64,000 bases of DNA, taken from Dacryopinax spathularia (taxonomy: Eukaryota > Basidiomycota > Dacrymycetes > Dacrymycetales > Dacrymycetaceae). Positions 33,225-43,640 of the stretch are shown here, piece after piece. Below the pieces are notes generated by a model that saw only the letters and a program-made list of their open reading frames with translations, was not told where the DNA came from and searched no databases. The first letter of the stretch is position 1; every line of letters starts with the position of its first letter. The translations under genes and the position numbers were made by a program. Location: contig JBBPFI010000014.1 of the NCBI GenBank assembly GCA_037974965.1, positions 496,001-560,000 on the forward strand. The letters run 5' to 3'.

Positions 33225-35287
33225 CTACCGGGGAGCGTAGGCTAGAACTTGGCGGACTTTGGCGACGAACGCCGACCGGGCGGTCGACCAGTCCTTCTCC
33301 AAGCCACCTTGAATCCTTAGAAGCTCTCCGCCAGGCGTCGGATCGATATGCCGAACGCGCCGTTGCCATCGCTCGAACAGTTTGGCACTCTGCTTTACGC
33401 TTTGCAAGTGGTCGGCAACTCTGTAGAGTTCCCGAAGGTAGAAGGCGATCGGATAGACCCATTTTACCCACAACGGCATGTAAGCACGCTGGATGGCGAA
33501 GTCGTCGTTATTACCAAGGCGTTGAAGGAACTTGCGCTTCTTGCCCGCTATGGTGGGCCAATCGTCCGTGCCTTCTATATCGAGCAATTGCACAAGTCCG
33601 CCCGTGGCGAGGAAGTCGAGCAGGACCCAAAACTTGCTCTCGTCATCGTGCCATCCCCAATGTCCCGCAATATCCGTGTTCTTTTTCGTCTTGTGATCAA
33701 ACTCCAGAAGTTGGATGGCCATAGAGAGTGGTGTCCCGATCCAAAAGACTCCGTCGATCGGAGCGCGGGTTTCGGGATGCATATACCCCGCGAAGTCCCA
33801 GTCGATGATGACACCGGTGGGTAGTCCTTGAGGGTGCTTCTTCATCCTGATGTTAGACTTACTGAGGTCGCGCAGTAAAATGCCCTGGCTTTGCTGATCG
33901 TCCACACCTGCAACGAGCATGTCAACGTGCGTGAAAACACGAAAGGGAATAACGTACATTTGAATGCGCTTGTCAAGACGGACTCGAGCTCCTCCAGGGA
34001 CAGATTCTCTGGGATGGGAGGATGGAACTCAACGATTGTCAGGCGCAATTCTCGCTGCGGAAAGCGGGTGTCGCTCAGGTCGGGGAAATGTTCGAGCTGC
34101 TTGCGCATTGTCGCAAATATGTGGGGAAGGCCGGCTATTCCTTTTTCCCTACCTTTCTTCACAAAGTCGGCCTCGGCAGTGCGTGCTTGCAGCGGGAAGG
34201 AGATCTTGAGACAGTGTTCCACAGGAATGCCGGGTACTTTGCAAGGAAGGACCGTTGTACCTGTCCCGTGCAGTGAATACCTCTTGGAAAAAATGCAGCG
34301 ACTGTCGACATACACCGAGTCTCGGCTGAAGGGAACGTCCACGTCGCCAACAATTTCCCACGTCCCGGCAGGGGTGTAAAATCCCTCGCTATCAGGACGC
34401 GGCTCCAGCGTACCAAGTCCCAATTGCTCGAGGGACGACTCATCCAAAGCCAGCAAGATGTCGACAAATTCCTGCATGTTGTGGACAGCGTCGACATCCT
34501 GCGATATGATGACCTTTTCGCGTGTATAGAGGTGTACTTGCAGCATGGGACCGACTAGGAGGAGCCCGTACACGAATTGACGCGCGCGCCCGTCGCTGAG
34601 GCATTCAATGGCGTAGCTAGCCAGCTGGACCTCATTCGGCCTCATTCCACGCGGAGTACGAGAGCGCTTGGCGGTAGCGTTGACTGCATCCTCCGGAGGC
34701 CCTCGTTTCGCAGGAACGGTATCCTCTCCTTGGCGATCGGTAGAGGGGGTAGATGAATCCTCACGGGCATTCTTCGGGGGCGGCTTCGACTTCAGTTCCA
34801 CAGGTACCTTGATAACCTGTGGACACAGGTCCGCCGTAGCGACTCCGACGTCAGTGATAGGGGCGTCGGGCCTGCGCTTTGCGTGTGCATTGTACAGGGC
34901 CCTGTTTGTCTGCCCGAAGGCGTGACAACGCAGGTTCTGACGTCCGTCTTTCGCTATCGTAAGGATGCAATTGATGTAATCGGCGAAGTGTTTGTCGTTG
35001 TTCGGGTTGTCCTTAAACGCCTGCTGTGCGGCCAGGAACCGTTGATCCTTGAAGCACTTCTCGACGACTTCTGCGGTTGCGTTGTACCTCATTCTCTGCC
35101 CCAGGTACGAGCCGATGATGTTTTCCAGGGGAATGCCACGAGTGATAGCCTCTTCAGCCTCCTTCTTGAGCGAAGCATCGACATGGGATCGGGGTAGAGC
35201 GGTAGAGATAGTTGGAGTAGAAGAGACTCTATGCCTAGCGGGAGTCGTTCCAACCAACAATGCGATGGGATCTGCAGAAGTTGACAT
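33225..35287 (-). CDS. FunK1-type fungal protein kinase (670 residues)
   Basis: Exons on the minus strand: 35287-33958 and 33907-33225. The frame is open above ATG 35287 to a GTG at 35503 but has no ATG there, so I start at 35287. The layout matches the fungal-specific FunK1 family. There is a long N-terminal region with a basic linker (PPKNAREDSS, KRSRTPRG) and a beta-rich N-lobe (RQFVYGLLLVGPMLQVHLYT). The catalytic loop is GILLRDLSKSNI (Asp457, Asn462), and the metal-binding segment is GVIIDWDFAG (Asp481) followed by the FunK1-type C-lobe. The usual HRD histidine is replaced by Leu. FunK1 genes are expanded in multicellular fungi. Unrelated in sequence and intron pattern to K1-K5. Confidence 0.85.
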
Positions 35288-36081
35288 GGTGGTGGTGTGA
35301 GGTATGAAGTTTTGAGCAAGGAGCGACTGTTGAGGCGCGTGCAGTGCCAATAACGAATGGCGCGGTCGTGGACGCGTCTCGTCGCGAGTCGCCTTCGGTC
35401 CCCGTGCTCTGAACTGTGCCCGCGATAGCCTCGGTGCCTCCGTCCCTGAAGAAAGTCCCGGATAAGTACTTAGCCTCGACAAGGTGAAATTTCTGTAATG
35501 CACTTACGCTCAGTCGTACATAAGTGAATATAAAAGCAATATAAATGCCTCAAATGACAGCCATGACACCAAGAACAGAAGGCAGATGTCAGTTTTCATG
35601 CGCCTAACTATAGGACTTAGTGCTACCACCGCCCGTCAGCTTTATGTCTCCCACTTCCTTATTTGGTCTTGTAAGCAGACGATACCCACAACAAAGACCG
35701 CTGGTGCTGAGACCTCGCAGTGAGGGTAAGCCAAGTGGGTATACAGAGCTGATAAAGCTATTCTGCGATTTGCGGCAATAATAATTCATGTAAGTAACTT
35801 CACTAGTTAAGTGTTGTCACTTGTCCGGTCACTTGTCCGTCGTCGGTGGCTTTCTCCGCGGCGCTCCCGCCCTCCGTAGCGCCGCTGAAGCGAGCTCAAG
35901 AAGGCCATTCGTAAGTACCCGTGTCGCGGGGCAGGAGCTTGGTTGTGTCAAGGCTTGTTTCTGTTCATGCTGGCGCAAACTCGTCCCCGCCGTCGTAGCG
36001 ACGGCGTCCCGAAGTGGCTTGTCTTCTTCCATTTCGCAAGAAGCAGCAGAACGAAATAGGCCAGTAAAACGCAGGTTCGTT
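35288..36081. other. Intergenic, A/T-richer region upstream of the FunK1-like gene
   Basis: No gene recognised. 35510-35830 is visibly richer in A and T than its surroundings (for example AATATAAAAGCAATATAAAT near 35527). No duplicated segment was seen. Confidence 0.4.
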
Positions 36082-36718
36082 TCACGAGGTCGTTGGGGTC
36101 CGCTCGGAGGTTGCAGCCGTAGGGGTAGGTTGAAGCTGCTTGCCATAGAGAACGCGGTTGACAACTCCAAGCGGAAGGTCAAATTCATGCGGCACCGCCT
36201 CCGGCTTGGAGTACTCAAGCAGGGGGTTGACCCCGTCCTTCATCTGGAGTACATGTGCGCGCGTGTCTGTCCCTCTCGTCGGATCTGCCCTTCAAGCAAA
36301 GGCAGGAGAGCAGCGGTACGAACCAGTGATGCAGCGCATATCGGTGAAGCTCGGTGTTGCGGAGAGCGCGAGGGCGAGGTATGCGAAGTATGTGAGGAGG
36401 ACGACGACCATCGACCATGCTGGGAGGAGGATGGCCCATTCCCTACCCAATTCAGCCGCATCAGCTTTTCCCATCCAAGTCCCTAAGCGAGATAAGAGCG
36501 GCGCACCTGTTGGGATACCAATCCACCCCTGCCCGTTCTAGCCATTCATCGGGTAGGAGAGCCCAGAGAAGGTAGAGGAGGAAGAGGAGCAGAGTGAGGA
36601 TGTATGCTGTGAAACCGTATACTTCTCTCGCGCGGGTGCGGGGTTGCGGACGACTTCCTGGAGCGGGCGCGATGGGGGACAGTGGGGAGGTGGGCGATGG
36701 AGGGGAGGAGGAGGACAT
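36082..36718 (-). CDS. GPI-GlcNAc transferase subunit P (PIG-P-like, 177 residues)
   Basis: Exons on the minus strand: 36718-36507, 36442-36324, 36284-36082, closing to 178 codons. After a Ser/Pro-rich start comes the PIG-P core: EVYGFTAYILTLLLFLLYLL, WALLPDEWLERAGVDWYP, then WAILLPAWSMVVVLLTYFAY, i.e. two transmembrane helices around the conserved tryptophan/tyrosine loop. The C-terminus DLPLGVVNRVLYG matches the family's cytosolic end. PIG-P is a small subunit of the ER complex that adds GlcNAc to phosphatidylinositol, the first step of GPI-anchor synthesis. The second intron is 39 nt. A likely GPI-anchored substrate-type protein is encoded 6 kb away (42463-43300). Confidence 0.87.
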
Positions 36719-36732
36719 CAGGAATCAGCGGG

Positions 36733-36760
36733 GACGATGATGACGATGATGATGATGACG
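36733..36760. repeat. GAT/GAC triplet microsatellite upstream of PIG-P
   Basis: Imperfect run of GAC and GAT triplets just upstream of the PIG-P start, probably in its 5' untranslated region. Confidence 0.7.
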
Positions 36761-37337
36761 GGCGAGGAGGCAGCCTTGTCACTCTGCGCGTTGGAATGCG
36801 AACAAAGGAGATCGATGATCGAGGCGCGATCGGAGCGCGTCTCGTTCTTCGCGCATGTGCATGTGATTATACAAGCAGTCGGAGTTACGGCTCCAGCACC
36901 GACAACCCGGGTGACTCCTGATCGTCAGTCCGGGCATTGGGAGTTGACAACTCATACTTCATCTATCAACCTACATTCGGTCCAAGTACTTGAGCCTGCC
37001 TCGTCTCCCTCCTCCTCAACCCGTCCGACGGACGACCTGAAACGGCGACTCCGAGCCTGGGAAACCTCCAATCAGACGAATTATATCCAAATGTATTGCG
37101 CGCAGTCTCCCAGCGGTTCCCGGCGGACCAAGGCGATGAGACCCCCTTCCTTGCCATCGCCGACCGAAGCAGCGTGTGCCTCTTTGCTAATACACAAAGA
37201 CGCATCGGCGAGCCCGGATCGTGTGTTACAGAAGCGTGCTGCTGCTGGAGTTGCTGCTACGCTGAGATGGGCGATACGATGAGTAAAATGGTCGTTTACT
37301 GCGGCGTGGGCTGGCCGGGCGGCTTGTGGGGGGCCGT

Positions 37338-37344
37338 TATATAG
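37338..37344 (+). promoter_or_regulatory. TATA box of RTA1-like gene b
   Basis: TATATAG about 130 bases upstream of the start codon. Confidence 0.5.
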
Positions 37345-37472
37345 CTTGGAGTACTAGGTCGGAGCAGGAGCATCAGACCTTCCTCTACCTGCACTCGCGC
37401 TTCCTTCTTCAAGTCTGGGACTTTCGCTCTCTACGACCTAGAAGAACACTCGCTTCGCATCAACTTGGCATC

Positions 37473-38730
37473 ATGGACGCGACCACCGAGAGCCAAGCGG
37501 ACATCATCGCCAACTCCGCATATGGCTATATCCCGACCCTCTACATCTGCGCGATCTACGTCTCTCTTTTCGGTCTCGCTACCCTCCTCCATCTGGGCCT
37601 AGCAGTCCGGTCGAGGCTATGGTGGCTTTTGCCTACGCTCGTTGCGGGCGGTCTGACGGAGACGATCGGCTGGTCTGGGAGATTATGGAGCGCCAAGAAC
37701 CCAGACGATATCGATCCGTATCTTATGCAGTCAGTTCTCCTCCTTCTTGCTGCCCCATGGTTATCGTACCGCACATGGGTCGGAAGAGGACGATGCTGGT
37801 GCTGATATGCGATCGAACAGGATAACGACGACCATCATCGCTCCCTCTTTTATGACAGCCGCCAACTTCCTCATACTGGGGATAATAATCTCCCGACTCG
37901 GACCACAATACTCGCGCCTATCTCCCAGATGGTGTACGTGCTTTCGCTCACTCGCTCGGCCAGACTGGCAGCTGACCGTTCGACGACGGTAGACTCGATA
38001 ATCTTCATCACCGCTGATGTGGTCGCGCTCGTCGTGCAGGCCGTTGGGGGAGGGTTGGCCGCCACGGCCGTCCAGGCCGACCCGCCCCAAGATCCCGAGA
38101 ACGGGGCGCATATCATGCTTGGGGGTATATGCTGGCAGATGGGTATGACCTGCCCTCTTCCTATCCCCAGCACCGTACCTGACAAAAGCAATAGCGGCCA
38201 TAACGGCCTACGCACTCCTCGCGCTCGAGTTCTTCATCCGCGTCCGACTCGACAAGCCCGTCCGCTCCGTCGACTTCGCAGTCGCCCAGGCCCAGCCAGT
38301 GCATACGGGCGGCGGCAAGTTCAGCCTGCACGGTACCTACAACCCCCGCTCAGCCGAACGAGAAGCCTACAAGCTCCAGACGGTGGGATTCGGCTTCGCG
38401 CAAGGGTCAAAGCTCAGCCTTATGATCCTCGCTCTTGGGCTCAGCACGGTCCTGATCTATATTCGGAGTATATACCGTACCATCGAGCTGGTCGACGGGT
38501 GGACAGGGACGGTCATCACAACCGAGTGGTACTTCAGTGCGTCCGGCGTCCCGTTCCTCCTAAATCCATGCTGATCGTACTGGACAGACGTATTCGACGC
38601 GTGTCCGATTACGCTCGCACTGTTTACGATGATCTTCCTCCATCCTGGGTTCTTGCTCTATGAGCCTCCCACGGCGAGCTCAGAGGAGAGCACTATAGAG
38701 CTGAACACTTACAATCCGGCTGATGCGTGA
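37473..38730 (+). CDS. RTA1-like membrane protein b (336 residues)
   Basis: Exons 37473-37729, 37821-37933, 37993-38142, 38189-38536, 38588-38730, closing to 337 codons. It is closely similar to the copy at 29075-30214: SRLWWLLPTLVAGG, ETIGWSGRLWSA, TTTIIAPSFMTAANF, GPQYSRLSPRWYSIIFITA, DVVALVVQAVGGG, GFGFAQGSKLSLMI, IYRTIELVDGWTG. Exon 2 is 113 nt in both genes and the first two introns are at identical positions. The two 3' introns exist only here. Seven transmembrane helices are expected; the role is as for copy a. The C-terminal tail differs (ending STIELNTYNPADA against an acidic, His-containing tail in a). Confidence 0.88.
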
Positions 38731-39716
38731 GGACCCACTGTACTTACCCGGACGGGCACTGCCTTAAGACTTGCCTATTGAACTGTACTACAGTGCTCAG
38801 TTGCACGGCAAGTGATGGACCGAGTGACCAGCACAGCATCTAATAATGTAACACCTAGATTATATATTATGGACTTTTCGAGTTTTGAGATACATGACGA
38901 TGGCCGCTACGTACATACCATAGTCTCGCATGGGGTGGAACGTGCCCGAACGTCCGGCCCGACGGAGTGACCAGGACCGTCACCGGCCGTTGCCGAAGCG
39001 AGGTGCTCAGGGCAAGACAAAGGTCACATGACGCGCGCCCTTTCCGCTCGGCAATGCCCACTTGCGGAGTCGGAGTCGGAGTAGCGGAACTTGCACAGCC
39101 AGCTGGCAGAGAGGGCTGCTCCGTTCCGCACTCCGATCATCCGTCCTTCTTCTCGCCCATGATGGCTCGTACAATGCCTATCCCTTTTACAGCATGGGTC
39201 ACCTGCCAAGGCTTCTGATTGGGATAAGCTTGCCGACTCTATCGGGCTGGGTGACAGTATCTTCTAGACGAGACTACAACGTTAGCGTCTGCCGGGGCCG
39301 GTTAGCAGGCGGGAGCAATGGACTGCCGATGGAGGATTATGATGGTCAGGTACGACCGAGCGCTCTCTGGCATAAGCAACTGCGCTGCATATCCCTCAGC
39401 TTGTTATTCTCGGCGGCGGCTCTACCTTCACCTGCTGCCTGGCGCGCAGTCCGTCAGGCTCGCTACTGCTGCTGTACAATGCTTATGTCAACGGGCCAGC
39501 TTCGCTTCCAGAAGCGCTCTCAAGCTCCGAAGGTCGAGTCAACAATATAAATAAACTCTGACAGCCCGATCATCGCCCGTCCCCTCTAAACAAAGGGATC
39601 CTCGATCCTCAGTCTTAACCCCAACCAACCAGGTACCGCACCATTTCCCCCTCCCACTCTTTACTTCTCTGCCATTCCTTACACCTACCGTTCTCTGGCA
39701 GAACACCTTGCTACAT
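38731..39716. other. Intergenic, about 1 kb, nothing recognised except a TATA box
   Basis: No conserved protein on either strand. An A/T-rich patch lies at 38840-38875. The TATA box at 39546 is listed separately. Confidence 0.4.
39546..39553 (+). promoter_or_regulatory. TATA box of the acylated small protein gene
   Basis: TATAAATA, 164-171 bases upstream of ATG 39717. Confidence 0.45.
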
Positions 39717-40277
39717 ATGGGCGCTTGCTGTTCCTCAACACACATCCAAGACGACGACATTGAGCTTGGACACCGGATGGCGCCGCCCAACACCAACGCA
39801 TCTGGAGATCAACCGGTAGATTCCAGAACATACGTGCCTCCTCGCGTCGATGTCTCCTCCCCACCTACACAAGACTCCTTCGCACTCTCAACAGCGGATG
39901 CTACAGAAGAGTCTGGCAACAGGCTCAGCGGCAGCCAACGACCCTCCAGCTCGAACAATGCGTATCTGTCGGACTGGGACTGGGAGCGCGGCTCATCAGA
40001 TGACCCGTCAAGTGACGCTTCAGCCCCACCAGATCGCCGTCCACGCGGTCGCGTCGAAAGCACCGCGACTACCAGGGAGCTCCGATACGTCTTGACGCGC
40101 GCCTTGAGCCCACGCTCGGCCTCTAGAGAAGGATCAGATCAGCGTCGTGGTCGGACACAGGATATACAGCTTGGTCATCGTCATCCACGAGAGCACGCAC
40201 CTGGGCGACCTGCAACGAATGCTCCGCCTCCTGGCAGCGAGTCTTCTGTGCCTTGGCCAGCTACGCGAGACCGATAA
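39717..40277 (+). CDS. Small, probably N-myristoylated and palmitoylated protein (186 residues)
   Basis: Single exon beginning MGACCSS. Gly2 with Ser at position 6 fits an N-myristoylation site and the adjacent Cys4-Cys5 fits palmitoylation, so membrane attachment is likely. I prefer ATG 39717 over the frame's earlier non-ATG start because it exposes this signal. The rest is hydrophilic and looks disordered: acidic start (QDDDIELGH), Ser/Pro-rich middle (SDWDWERGSSDDPSSD), then a basic RRPRGRVES/RRGRTQD region. No domain is recognised. The start resembles that of the membrane-anchored LAMTOR1/Meh1 proteins, but nothing else does. Confidence 0.55.
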   Translation: MGACCSSTHIQDDDIELGHRMAPPNTNASGDQPVDSRTYVPPRVDVSSPPTQDSFALSTADATEESGNRLSGSQRPSSSNNAYLSDWDWERGSSDDPSSDASAPPDRRPRGRVESTATTRELRYVLTRALSPRSASREGSDQRRGRTQDIQLGHRHPREHAPGRPATNAPPPGSESSVPWPATRDR

Positions 40278-41000
40278 CGACAGGTCTGCTGTGGATCTAG
40301 GACTCTGTTACCATTCAAGCCTTCTGGGCCTAGTTTGTACTAGTACTGTTTCTCACATTCCCGCTCAATGTCGGGCTTGCTAGTAACGGGCTGCGCGGCG
40401 TCGCTGCTGCTGAAGGCGTTCCACATCTCCTGGATCGGCACCATTCTAGGTTCACTTGCAGGAGCCTGCCGCCCATGCGCTCTAACGCCTTCGAAAGCAA
40501 TTTGAACGATTGTCTGATTCATAGATAGCAGGGACGATGGGGTGCGGCAGAATCGGAGTTTCTCCGGAATTGCTATTCCGCTCTATCCCTTTGGTGTCTT
40601 CTTGTGGCAGCGCGTAGTTCTCTCTTTTCCCGGGGTTCGTCGTTCGTGCGGGAGACTCGGAAGGTGAGCATGAGTTCCGGCAAAAGCGGGGATGGTATTC
40701 CTTTGCACCGCTTTCTCCCACGGTCCATTCAGTTGTCAGGGACCATCGATCGGGAAATATCGATCGCTGATCGGCGCCTAACCTTGCATGAGTTATCTCA
40801 AAACAGCACAGAGAGTTGGCTTTACCATCTCGCTGCTGAGCGTTGCACCGATATGTATAGATGCGAAGGGAACAGAAATGCAAAGATTGATAATAACCTA
40901 ATAAACCACACTGCAGCGGTTTCCGAATCCGATCGACCAGTCTTGACCGAGGTTCTATCAAGGGTCCAACAACGCAGGCATCTCTTTCGTCTGGCCATCC
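40278..41000. other. Intergenic upstream of dihydrofolate reductase
   Basis: No gene recognised. Frames of 60-190 codons on both strands overlap and have no domain. Confidence 0.4.
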
Positions 41001-41847
41001 ATGACTTCCGCCCTCACCGAAAGCATGGTATGACTCTTTTCCGCCTGCCTCTCAATGCTTCTTCTGACCCGCTTTTTGCAGAGTCTTCCACCTCTGACGA
41101 TGATAGTCGCGGCGACGCGCGCCAACGGAATCGGTATATCGCGTACGAACGCGCTTCCCTGGCGACTGCCTAAAGAGATGGCATACTTCGCTCGCGTCAC
41201 ATCCGCCGCGCCAGAGGGGAAGATGAACGCGGTCGTTATGGGGCGCAATACCTGGGAGAGCATTCCAGAGCGGTTTCGACCGCTGAAGGGACGGTGGAAC
41301 GTGGTGTTGAGTAGTCGGGATATGCCGCAGTTGTACGTCTTGGCGCGTTCAAGGTTGCTGAACAACCCTGACATTGATCACAGGGCTGATGTCCCCAACA
41401 CGACCCATATGGCTTCTCTTGCGGAACTTGCATTCGCTTCACCACCGCAGCCAATACACCGCGTATTCATCATTGGTGGCGCGTCATTATACAACTCGCT
41501 GGTCTCGCACCCTGCCCTAAACCGAATACTAATGACGCGGATGTTGTCACCCGCATACGAGGAGTGCGACGTGTTCTTTCCCGACATCTTGACCCCCGCC
41601 CTTGCTGCATCACTGTCCTTAGAAGGTGCAGTAGGATCTTCAGGGAATGGCAGCGAACAAGAAGGACGCGGAAAAGAATGGCGAGAAGCCCCTCACGAAG
41701 AACTGCAAGCCTGGGCAGGTGTAGACGTTCCCGCTGGGGTGCAGGAGGAGAAAGGGACACAATACGTGTTTCAGATGTGGGTTCGCCCGCGGTACGTCGT
41801 CTTCCTGATTCAACAAGCGTCCACCTCACATGCATATGTTCAGATAG
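41001..41847 (+). CDS. DFR1: Dihydrofolate reductase (229 residues)
   Basis: Exons 41001-41027, 41082-41332, 41384-41791, 41844-41847; 230 codons including the stop. Landmarks: MIVAATRANGIGISR, LPWRLPKEMAYF (the Glu is the substrate-binding acid), NAVVMGRNTWESIP, RWNVVLSSR, HRVFIIGGASLYN (NADPH loop), MTRM, ECDVFFP and a closing YVFQMW. It reduces dihydrofolate with NADPH for thymidylate and purine synthesis. Exon 1 is tiny; translation could also begin at ATG 41100. Intron 2 is 51 nt, a multiple of three without a stop, so its removal is inferred from alignment to the family. I end the gene through a last intron into a 4-nt exon; reading on instead would add a long tail unlike any reductase. 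Confidence 0.83.
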
Positions 41848-42462
41848 ACGCGTTCTCACACATGCGGCGGACTCGAATCTGTCTGTCAGTTGGAAGTCGA
41901 AATGCAAGCGTATCCACTGGGATCCCCTATCATCGCGCTTCCGGATCAAACGGATCGTTGCGTCGCGCCTTTGCGGTTGTCCTCAGCGCCTTGCACGGCC
42001 AGGCGCTAGCGCCCGCGCCCCTACCGAAGGAGGAAGGAGGCGCGAACTGTCGTCCCTGCCCGTCATCACTGCCCGTGGCTTGGCAGGGTTCTGGGGACCC
42101 TTTGCTACTTGACAACCCTGTCCTACACTGCCAAAAATACCAAAAATACCCATTCTTCACTGCACCCGTGACGTGCGTGTCAATCCACATCCTCCTTCCC
42201 GTGCTATCTCTGCAGGGTTACCATGAAAAGAGCAGAAGTCTGGTGAGACTTTCTCGGGTTTGCACGCGCGCTAGGGGTGTTGTCCTGTTGGAAGGGCTGT
42301 GATGCAGTCTTGTGATTTCGAGTCATCAAAGAATGGAAAACGCGGATCTGCATCCTATGCGGCGGTCTGATCAAGGGTAAAGCGGGCGTCGAAAGGAGAT
42401 AAAAGGACCGCTTTCCAACGGAAAACAGGGCAGAAGTCCCCCAAACAGAACGATCCACCGCC
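41848..42462. other. Intergenic between reductase and GPI-protein gene
   Basis: The reductase frame stays open to 42302 but its content is not protein-like. ATAAAAGG at 42399-42406 is a possible TATA box 57-64 bases before ATG 42463. Confidence 0.4.
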
Positions 42463-43300
42463 ATGAAGCTCCTCTTCGTCTGCTGTACCCTCCTCTCCGC
42501 CCGTTCGTGTTCCTTCGCTAGACCATCATACCACTGTAGCTGACCAGATCGAACAGTCCTCGTGCAGGGTGTTGCCGTGAACGGTGGTTCGCACGTTGCG
42601 CTCCGTGATGCGCTCGTCGCTCGCGTAGAGAGCCTCGTCCTGTGGAAACGGCAAGATAACACGACCGGAGACAGTGGTTACTGCGAGACGGAGTGCGGAA
42701 GCGGGAACGATCCCGCCGGTCTACAAGCCGTCGACGTACGTACCTCCTTCCTTCAGCCTCACATTTCCGCAAGGGGCTGATCCACTGGTAGGCTTGTGCA
42801 GTAGGCGACTTCGCCTGCGAATGCAGCAAGCTCCAAGCCCTGTCGACGACCTGCCAGACCTGCGTTCTGCAAATTACTGGACTGACGCGTACGTGATCTC
42901 GGCATTTATAGCAAGAACTTCCCTGACAATTCCCCGATGTCCAGCCACAGAGATGCAGCAGATCTGCGCAAACCCTCTGGGCGGTGCACCGAGCGGCCTG
43001 CTCTCCTCGCTGACGGCAGCGGCGGCATCCGCGACAAGTGCGGCAGCGGCACTGACCAGCGCGTCAGACTCCGTCCCCGCGGCGGGCGCGACTAGCGCTG
43101 CTGGCTCGAACCCGGTCAGCGCTAGTGCCGCTGGAGGAGCGTCGCCGAGTGGCAGCGCCTCGGGTGGTGCTTCACCCAGCGCGAGTGCGAGTGCGGGCGG
43201 GAGCGGTACGCACAGCGGTGCTCTGAGTGACCAGCATGTCGCAGGCGGACTGCTTGCTGCTGCCAGTGTTGTGGCCGGTCTTACGCTGTTCTTCGCTTGA
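42463..43300 (+). CDS. Secreted, probably GPI-anchored cysteine-containing protein (221 residues)
   Basis: Exons 42463-42502, 42557-42739, 42802-42888, 42945-43300, closing to 222 codons. The signal peptide is MKLLFVCCTLLSALLVQG, completed across intron 1. The central part has cysteines in the pattern CETEC, FACEC, TTCQTC, QQIC, like the small Cys domains of basidiomycete cell-wall proteins. The last 100 residues are almost only Ala, Ser and Gly, ending in a hydrophobic stretch (GGLLAAASVVAGLTLFFA) typical of a GPI-attachment signal. The end of exon 2 is uncertain: a donor at the GTCTAC just upstream would give the same phase. The likely location is the cell wall or plasma membrane. Confidence 0.7.
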
Positions 43301-43640
43301 CCCACCAAGCTGGAATGCCAGACGGTTTTGCTTCTTTAAAGGCGGCTGCTTTGAATGCGGACGCCGCCATACCCATTTACTGTTTGTATGACCTTTCCAA
43401 CTTAGTTAATTCTAACCCATCATATCCCCCTTTTTCTACCCTTTCAAATAGCTTGTGAGAATGAGAATGCGATTTTGCTCTACTCCTGCCAGTTCCGCGT
43501 TCGGATCCGAGGAATAGTAGTCAGAGGAGGACGCGTCACATGCGTTGGTACCTTCTTTGTGGCTATGCAGAACCCTCTGAAAATTCCTAACAGCCCGAAC
43601 GGTGTTTATCGTACTCTGTGCCTCGAAAACGACGACGAGG
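43301..43640. other. Intergenic upstream of mitochondrial EF-Tu
   Basis: 340 bases; no element recognised. Confidence 0.4.

Larger units (their letters stand above)
36719..37472. other. Divergent promoter region between PIG-P and RTA1-like b
   Basis: It holds a triplet microsatellite and the TATA box at 37338. Otherwise nothing is recognised. Confidence 0.45.

Noticed and set aside
33348-33824. 158-codon plus-strand frame
   Set aside because: Antisense shadow of the FunK1-like catalytic region.
41100-42302. Reading the reductase on without introns to a protein of about 400 residues
   Set aside because: The tail after YVFQMWVRP resembles no reductase, and a good donor and acceptor end the protein at the normal length.
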